DNA of 64,000 nt from Azospira sp. I13 (GTDB lineage: Bacteria; Pseudomonadota; Gammaproteobacteria; Burkholderiales; Rhodocyclaceae). This document shows, in pieces, positions 59,075 through 64,000 of this stretch. The stretch covers positions 91,076 through 155,075 of the forward strand of contig NZ_BFBP01000002.1 in NCBI RefSeq assembly GCF_003112695.1, written 5' to 3'. Each line of letters begins with the position of its first letter. Positions within the stretch are counted from its first letter, which is position 1. The position numbers and the translations under genes were made by a program. The notes under the pieces are model-generated. The model had not been told where the DNA came from. It searched no databases and saw nothing but the letters and a program-made list of their open reading frames with translations.

Positions 59075-59956
59075 TCAGGCTCCCCAGGTCTGGCGTTGGT
59101 CAACGACAATGGCCGCCTGCCCGCCGGATTCCACCGGACAGATCATTTCGCAGACGCCGCAGCCGATGCACTGCTCCAGCACTTCGGGAACCGCCCGCTT
59201 AAGGCCATCTCCCTTGTCCACAACTTTGAGCTGAATGGCGTCCTTGATAGGGCATTCAGTGACGCAGAGGTCGCACAGATCACGCTCATAGGGGTGGTCG
59301 CGCACCGGAATGGGCTTCCAGCGATCCACATCCATGTAACGCATGGTGCCCTTGAAAGCAGCGCCCCGGGCTTGGCCCTTGAAGCCCTTGCCCTGGACGG
59401 CGAGACAGATTTCCGGCTGAGCCAGCCGGGCCAGCCCCATACGTTCCTTGAGGTTGAGCGTGGGCTCCGCGTCCTTTTCCTTGGCCTTGAGGATGGGCAG
59501 GTGGGCCAGGGGTGCGCCGGCCCGGGGGGTGAGAAAGCCGGGCTTGTCGTAGGTCAGGGCCCCGGTGGGGCACGCCAGGATGCACTGGCCGGCATCACAG
59601 GAGAAATCACAAGCCTGCTCCCGGGCATCAATGTGGGGGGCGCCAATACCGAAGCCGTCGGTCAGATCCCCCAGCTTGATGGCCTGCACCGGGCAGACCT
59701 GCACGCACTGGCCGCACTTGATGCAGGAGGCGAGGAAATCCTTCTCGTCCAGGGCGCCTGGCGGACGCAGACGAGCGTGGCTGGCCCGGGCCACGGGCAG
59801 ATAGCCCAACATGGCCAGCCCGATAATGCCGCCGGTCAGGGCAGCGCTGCGCATGAAACGGCGGCGGGCACTGCGCTGCTTGGCCGAGCCCTGGGGCCGG
59901 CCGGTCTTGCTTTCAGCCTCGGGAGCCGAGGCGCTTTCCGGTTGGGTGTCGCTCAT
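59075..59956 (-). CDS. nosG: NosG, NapG-like periplasmic ferredoxin
   Basis: 293 aa from the ATG at 59956. A twin-arginine-like signal (RRRFMRSAALTGGIIGLAM) at about 32-50. Four [4Fe-4S] motifs: CIKCGQCVQVCP, CDAGQCILACP, CDLCVTECP and CIGCGVCEMICP. It is the periplasmic partner of NosH in the quinol-oxidising module. The start overlaps the nosD stop by 4 bp. Confidence 0.9.
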   Translation of the reverse strand: MSDTQPESASAPEAESKTGRPQGSAKQRSARRRFMRSAALTGGIIGLAMLGYLPVARASHARLRPPGALDEKDFLASCIKCGQCVQVCPVQAIKLGDLTDGFGIGAPHIDAREQACDFSCDAGQCILACPTGALTYDKPGFLTPRAGAPLAHLPILKAKEKDAEPTLNLKERMGLARLAQPEICLAVQGKGFKGQARGAAFKGTMRYMDVDRWKPIPVRDHPYERDLCDLCVTECPIKDAIQLKVVDKGDGLKRAVPEVLEQCIGCGVCEMICPVESGGQAAIVVDQRQTWGA

Positions 59957-61353
59957 TTTGCGTTCCTCCGGGGATTCTTGAACACAGGGGCCTCGTCCCG
60001 CACCATCAGCACGGGATCGGAAAAGGGCGCCAGGCGCTCGAGAAAATCCAGCGATTCCATCATGGGCGCGCTCTTGAAAAAGAGGGCGAAGGGAATTTCC
60101 ATCCACAGGCGGTCAGCGTAGGCGTAGTCCTCGTAGGGGGTGTCGCCGATGCCGTCGTGGTTGCGGTCGAAGCCCTGGTAGGCATCCCAGTGGTTGCCAT
60201 GCCAGCGGTTGTGGGCGGCACCGCCGCCCCCGGCCACGGCCACGTCGGCCAGGTTGCCCTCGAAGACATTGCTCTCGAAGATGCTGCCTTCCCGGTCGGA
60301 GACGAAGCTCACTGCGATACCGTTATAGGCAAAGCGGTTCTTGCGCACTTCGGTCTTGGAATCGGGTTCAAACGGTGAGAGGTCGGTGCCGATGCCGGTG
60401 GAGCAATAGAGAATTTCGTTGCCCTCGATGACCGTGTTGCTGGCCTCTTTCAGGCCCACGGCCATGCCGGTGGCGCCGGTGGCATGGGAAATGGTGTTGT
60501 TACGAATGTATGCACCGTTGGTGTACATCAGATACACCCCCACGGCGTTGTCGTAGAAGCGATTCCCTTCCACCGTGTTCTCGTGGGCGAACATGAAGTG
60601 GATGGAATAGCGGCTGCGCCTGCCCACGTTGTTGCGGAAGGTATTGTGGTCGGAATACCAGGCCACCATGTCCCGGGAATCCTCGATCTCGTTGCCTTCC
60701 AGCAGGTTGTTCTTGCTGTACCAGAGGCGTACGCCATCACCACGCACCCCAAGATCGAAGGGCTTGGAACGGATGTAGTTGCTGGTGATCTTGTTGTCGT
60801 TGGACTGCTTCAGGTCGATACCGAAAAGGCAGTCGGTGATACGAATCCGGTCCACCACATTGCGGTCGCCCCGCACGTTGAGGCAGGCGTCGTCACTGTC
60901 GTGGGAAGACCCGGAGTTGGTGAGCTGAACGCCCCGCAACACGGCATCACTGGTATCGATGACGAAGACCGTACCCTTGCCACCGCCATCAATGATGACC
61001 TTGCCGTCACCCTCGATGGTCAGGGGCTTGTTGAGTACGACCGGACCGGAATAGGTACCGGCCGCCAGCTTCAGAACACCACCTTCCGGCGCCTGGTTCA
61101 CCAGTTCCTGCAGCCAGGGAATACCGGCCACATGGGGTGCGGTAGGCAGCGGCACCTTCTCGCCGGATGCCCCCCAGGAACTGCCACCGGGTTTGCCCAT
61201 GCCGTCATCGGCCGCCTTGGCCGGTGTATCGCCACCCAGGGCCCCCAGGGCCTTCAGCGCATAATCCGGGTCGCCAACAGCCAGGCTGACGGCGGCCCAG
61301 ACCAACAGGGGAACGGCGGCGGCAGAAAGCAGCCACCGGCCACGGCGGCTCAC
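59953..61353 (-). CDS. nosD: NosD, periplasmic copper-site assembly protein (GTG start)
   Basis: 466 aa from GTG at 61353. This codon overlaps the nosB stop in the sequence GTGA and gives a normal N-terminal signal/anchor (SRRGRWLLSAAAVPLLVW). The body is a right-handed beta-helix built of short repeats such as NVVDRIRITDCLFGIDLKQS, NLLEGNEIEDSRDMVAWYS and NTVEGNRFYDNAVGVYLMYT. NosD helps build the CuZ site of N2O reductase. A frame upstream (to 61557) is nosB in another reading and is not used. Confidence 0.92.
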   Translation of the reverse strand: MSRRGRWLLSAAAVPLLVWAAVSLAVGDPDYALKALGALGGDTPAKAADDGMGKPGGSSWGASGEKVPLPTAPHVAGIPWLQELVNQAPEGGVLKLAAGTYSGPVVLNKPLTIEGDGKVIIDGGGKGTVFVIDTSDAVLRGVQLTNSGSSHDSDDACLNVRGDRNVVDRIRITDCLFGIDLKQSNDNKITSNYIRSKPFDLGVRGDGVRLWYSKNNLLEGNEIEDSRDMVAWYSDHNTFRNNVGRRSRYSIHFMFAHENTVEGNRFYDNAVGVYLMYTNGAYIRNNTISHATGATGMAVGLKEASNTVIEGNEILYCSTGIGTDLSPFEPDSKTEVRKNRFAYNGIAVSFVSDREGSIFESNVFEGNLADVAVAGGGGAAHNRWHGNHWDAYQGFDRNHDGIGDTPYEDYAYADRLWMEIPFALFFKSAPMMESLDFLERLAPFSDPVLMVRDEAPVFKNPRRNAK

Positions 61354-62333
61354 TCTGCAGCCCCCTCGCGCATCTGCTTGCGACGAATCAGCAGGGCCGG
61401 TGCCAGGCTGAGGAACATCAGGACCAGCAGGCCATAGCCCCAATAGGGATAGGAATAGGTGGAGAACTGGGCCACTTTGCCTTCGCCGAACACCGTGGGC
61501 ATGAAAGGCTTCACGGTGAAGGCGCCCCACGGGTGCAGGTTGTGGCCGAAGAACCACAGCCAGGCGGCATAGGTGATGACGAAGAAAACGGGCAGCAAGG
61601 CCGGCACCAGGGCCAGCAGCAGGCTGAAGTTGCGGATCTTGGCGACGCCGGCAATGACAATGCCCATGACCAGTAGCAGGCCGACGATGACGACATGGCT
61701 GATCAGGGTGACGTTGTCGCCCCAGGCCTTGATCTTGTCCGGTTCCTTGAAGAAGGTGCCAGCTTCCTGCACATAGGCTTCCACGTGGGAGGCCAGGTGG
61801 CCGAGGACATACTGATCCACCAGCATCCAGGCGGCCACCGCGGCGAAGCCGGCGGACAGCACCAGCAGGCGGGTCTTGCGCTTGGTCACCATGAAACCGG
61901 CCAGCATCACGGCGAAGAAGCCGAAGAAGAACTTGGCCAGGGGCTTTTCAACCGGGGCACCCGTGGCGATGGGGAACATGCCTACGTAGTGGTTGATGGT
62001 GTTCATTTCATGTACGCAGTCCAGGCCCTGGGCACCCTTGTTCACATCCTTCTTGGCATCCAGGATGGGGTTGTAGCGCTCGGTGTGCTCATCCAGATCC
62101 TGCTGGATGATTTCATTGGCCATGCGAGTACCGGCGCCGGCAGCCTTACAGCCGTTATAGACACCGTCGAAATGGAAGTGAATACGAATGCCGTCCGGGA
62201 AGGCATCCTTGGGGTAGTTCGGGGCGGTGAGCGAAACCCACCAGATGGGGGCGAAATAGGCGACCACCATGGCCACCAGGGCGATCAGGGTGAGTCCCTG
62301 AACCAGGCGAGTCTGTTTGGTTTGGGTATCCAT
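61350..62333 (-). CDS. nosB: NosB, membrane protein of clade II nos clusters
   Basis: 327 aa. Six hydrophobic segments: 12-30, 135-150, 155-172, 215-236, 243-262 and 298-315. Between the first two is a large periplasmic loop with HFHFDGVYNGCKAAGAG. NosB is a marker of clade II (Sec-type) N2O reductase operons and its role is unknown. The gene order cytochrome-nosB-nosD-nosG supports the call. Stop codon shared with the nosD start. Confidence 0.87.
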   Translation of the reverse strand: MDTQTKQTRLVQGLTLIALVAMVVAYFAPIWWVSLTAPNYPKDAFPDGIRIHFHFDGVYNGCKAAGAGTRMANEIIQQDLDEHTERYNPILDAKKDVNKGAQGLDCVHEMNTINHYVGMFPIATGAPVEKPLAKFFFGFFAVMLAGFMVTKRKTRLLVLSAGFAAVAAWMLVDQYVLGHLASHVEAYVQEAGTFFKEPDKIKAWGDNVTLISHVVIVGLLLVMGIVIAGVAKIRNFSLLLALVPALLPVFFVITYAAWLWFFGHNLHPWGAFTVKPFMPTVFGEGKVAQFSTYSYPYWGYGLLVLMFLSLAPALLIRRKQMREGAAE

Positions 62334-62492
62334 GTTCTGCTGTCTCTCGAAAAGCAGCCCCGCTTACCGGCGACGGCCGCAGGATGGTGTAGTTCTTCTT
62401 TTAGGTCGGCGTTCCCTGATTCGCCGTATTGTGCTTCCCGCAGGAAGTTTGGCGGGAGAAGGTCGGCACAGCTGCCGCCCGCTCCTCGCCGC

Positions 62493-62517
62493 GGGATTTC
62501 CCCTCAAGGGAAATCCC
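62493..62517 (-). repeat. Hairpin between the diheme cytochrome and nosB
   Basis: GGGATTTCCC (62493-62502) and GGGAAATCCC (62508-62517), loop CTCAA. No T-run follows, so it is not a full terminator. It lies 20 bp after the cytochrome stop, within the 203-bp gap 62334-62536, and could protect the upstream message end. Confidence 0.7.
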
Positions 62518-62536
62518 GGTACCGCATCTTACGCGA

Positions 62537-63268
62537 TTACTTCTTCTTGCCGGGCTTGGCAGCGCACATGGAGCCAGGCATGGTCAGGCTGGACTGGTAG
62601 GCGGAGATGGCCACCAGTTGGTCGTTAGAGTACTTCTTGATGACCTTCACCATGTCCGGATTGGCGTTACGGCGATGGCCGTCACGAATTTCGGTCATCT
62701 GGCGCAGCAGGTACTTGTAGTGCTGGCCGGCAATCACGGGGTAGAACTTGTCCTTGACGCCTTCACCGTTCTTGCCGTGGCACTCCAGACATTCCTTCTC
62801 GTACAATTCCTTGCCCTTGGCCAGCTGCAGGGCGGCATCGGCCCCCTCGTACTTGCCGTGGTCAACAGGAATGCACAGACCTTCGATGTAGGTGGCGACG
62901 TCAGCCAGTTCCTGAGGATCGGTCAGGGTGGCGGCGAAGGGGTACATGGTGGGGTTGTCACGCAGACCGGCACGAATATCGGCCATCTGCTTGATCAGCA
63001 CGGTGGTGTGCTGGCCGGCCAGTTGGGGGAAGGTTCCGTCAGGACGACCGGCGCCGGAAGGCAGGTGACAGGCGCCGCAGACTTCATAGGCTTCCTGGCC
63101 GCGCTTCTTGTCACCCTTAAGCTTCAGGGCTTCGATCTTTTCGCCTTCCTGGGCGTTCCACTTGTAGTCCTTGGACTCGATACCACCCTGGTGGGGCGCC
63201 GGGGGACCGGCGTTGGCCACACCCAGGGCGAGCAGGGAAAGGGAGGTGGCGATGATCAGCTTTTTCAT
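62537..63268 (-). CDS. Diheme cytochrome c (NosC-like)
   Basis: 243 aa. Signal peptide (MKKLIIATSLSLLALGVANA), then two heme sites, CGACHLPSGAGRP (about 72) and CLECHGKNGEGVK (about 170), with axial Met in MYPFAA and NPDM-type segments. It resembles cytochrome c4 or the c-type cytochromes of clade II nos operons. It should deliver electrons to N2O reductase in the periplasm. Basic C-terminus (AAKPGKKK). Confidence 0.88.
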   Translation of the reverse strand: MKKLIIATSLSLLALGVANAGPPAPHQGGIESKDYKWNAQEGEKIEALKLKGDKKRGQEAYEVCGACHLPSGAGRPDGTFPQLAGQHTTVLIKQMADIRAGLRDNPTMYPFAATLTDPQELADVATYIEGLCIPVDHGKYEGADAALQLAKGKELYEKECLECHGKNGEGVKDKFYPVIAGQHYKYLLRQMTEIRDGHRRNANPDMVKVIKKYSNDQLVAISAYQSSLTMPGSMCAAKPGKKK

Positions 63269-63405
63269 TTGAATCCCCTTACAGAGAGAAATTTGATATG
63301 TGCTTATGCTATGGCGGCCCGGCGGGGCCTGTATTTGATGCGAGTCAATCCGAAAAGACTTCGGCCGGCGCTACTGCCCGGCCGTGGCCTTGAACCAGCG
63401 GAAGA

Positions 63406-63717
63406 TCAGGGCTTCAGCTTGGCGAGGTACTCGGCGATGGCCTTCATTTCCTCGTCGTTGACCAGATGCATGACGCCCTTCATGGCGGCGGTCTGACCGT
63501 TGTTACGGGCGCCGCTCTTGATGTCCTTCATCTGCTGCTCGGCGTAGCCAGCGTTCTGGCCGGCCAGCTTCGGATAAGTGGGCATCAGGGGCTTCTTGCC
63601 TTCAGCACCGTGACAGGCATTGCAAGTCTTCTCGGTGAACAGCTTGGCGCCGTCGGCGGCGAAGGCGGGGGCAGCCAGCAGGCCGGCCAGGGCGGTGAAA
63701 AGCACCAGTTTTTTCAT
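63406..63717 (-). CDS. Monoheme cytochrome c (NosC-like)
   Basis: 103 aa. Signal peptide (MKKLVLFTALAGLLAAPAFA), one heme site CNACHGAEGKKPLMP, and a distal Met in GVMHLVNDEEM. A small cytochrome c class I. It follows a hairpin after the preceding gene and lies 137 bp before the diheme cytochrome. Probably passes electrons between the diheme protein and N2O reductase. Confidence 0.9.
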   Translation of the reverse strand: MKKLVLFTALAGLLAAPAFAADGAKLFTEKTCNACHGAEGKKPLMPTYPKLAGQNAGYAEQQMKDIKSGARNNGQTAAMKGVMHLVNDEEMKAIAEYLAKLKP

Positions 63718-63739
63718 GGGTATTCCCTTTCATAAGAAA

Positions 63740-63763
63740 CGGGGAGCATGGTGATGCTCCCCG
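63740..63763 (-). terminator. Hairpin after the preceding nos gene, possible attenuator
   Basis: CGGGGAGCAT (63740-63749), loop GGTG, ATGCTCCCCG (63754-63763): ten perfect pairs. On the minus strand it is followed by TTTCTT, a weak U-tract. It lies in the gap 63718-63799. It could lower transcription of the downstream genes relative to the one before it. Confidence 0.68.
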
Positions 63764-63799
63764 TGTTCAACAGCTATTACCTGAATCAAATCCGGCGGA

Positions 63800-64000
63800 T
63801 TACTTCACCTTCTTGGCGCCGTTCTGTTCCAGGTAGGTCTTGGCGCGCAGACCGAGGTCAGCAGCCTTCACTTGGTACTGCCAGACTTGCTCAGCCCACA
63901 GGGTGGCCTGGTTCCAGTCCTTCTTCTTGGCAGCGTCTTCATGCTTGGCCTTGGCGTCCTTGATCTTGTTCAGCTGATCAACGGCGTCGTCCATCATGTT
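63800..64000 (-). CDS. C-terminal end of a gene, probably nosZ (cut by window edge)
   Basis: 67 codons open to the window edge. The 66 aa are helical, charged and Lys-rich: QLNKIKDAKAKHEDAAKKKD, WAEQVWQYQVKAADLGLRAK, ending EQNGAKKVK. There is no CuA motif in the piece visible, so it cannot be proved to be NosZ. Its place before the cytochrome genes and nosB suits the nosZ gene of clade II clusters. A separate small periplasmic protein is the alternative. Confidence 0.5.
   Translation of the reverse strand, partial: NMMDDAVDQLNKIKDAKAKHEDAAKKKDWNQATLWAEQVWQYQVKAADLGLRAKTYLEQNGAKKVK

Overview
The window is high-GC, densely coded bacterial chromosome. It has a K+-independent membrane pyrophosphatase next to a PPi-type phosphofructokinase, a clade II-type nos cluster with nosB, a three-subunit formate dehydrogenase, a bacteriophytochrome, and both monomeric and dimeric isocitrate dehydrogenase with AceK. 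Together these fit a facultatively respiring, denitrifying betaproteobacterium of the Rhodocyclales (Azospira/Dechloromonas-like). The genus is inference; no rRNA is present.

Layout. 1-396: 3' part of motA. 678-5119: Nudix hydrolase, TonB-like protein, HNH endonuclease, DUF599 membrane protein and a ferric-reductase-like flavocytochrome. 5517-12901 (minus): hppA, pfp, adk, kdsB, a Trm112-like protein, lpxK, exbD, exbB. 12902-13300: a long AT-rich intergenic segment with three DnaA boxes. 13301-18097 (plus): xseA, sodB, a 2H phosphoesterase, a stripped-down ClpX paralogue and a LeuE-like exporter. 18325-19813 (minus): carbonic anhydrase and a DapB-like reductase.

19900-22560 is the accessory region. 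Three lower-GC genes on the minus strand are each followed by a 64-66 bp imperfect palindrome ending in integron-type core sites. I read this as an integron gene-cassette array without an integrase (CALIN-like). It carries a SEFIR-domain protein, a HEPN-family RNase-like protein (R-x4-H motif) and a 116-aa unknown. It lies downstream of, and in the same direction as, the formate dehydrogenase operon.

22829-30875: moaA, fdhD, fdhC, fdhB and fdhA (minus) and divergent fdhE. A sigma-54 promoter and a 17-bp perfect inverted repeat precede fdhA. 31070-33319: two tandem secreted DUF4034-like proteins. 33344-43939 (minus): a Cache-type histidine kinase and NtrC-type regulator, then a light-signalling set (heme oxygenase, REC-PP2C phosphatase, REC-HD-GYP, bacteriophytochrome hybrid kinase, STAS protein). 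44097-48461: START-like protein, UbiC, DUF192, a tiny His/Lys-rich exported protein, RluE-like pseudouridine synthase, AceK. 48663-52413: two isocitrate dehydrogenases. 52506-55001: nitroreductase and a YbaL-type antiporter.

55244-64000 (minus): nos cluster in transcription order, the tail of a gene that is probably nosZ, a monoheme and a diheme cytochrome c, nosB, nosD, nosG, nosH, nosF, nosL, nosY and a TlpA-like thioredoxin. Cytochromes and NosG/NosH would carry electrons to N2O reductase; NosD/F/Y/L would supply and assemble its copper centres.
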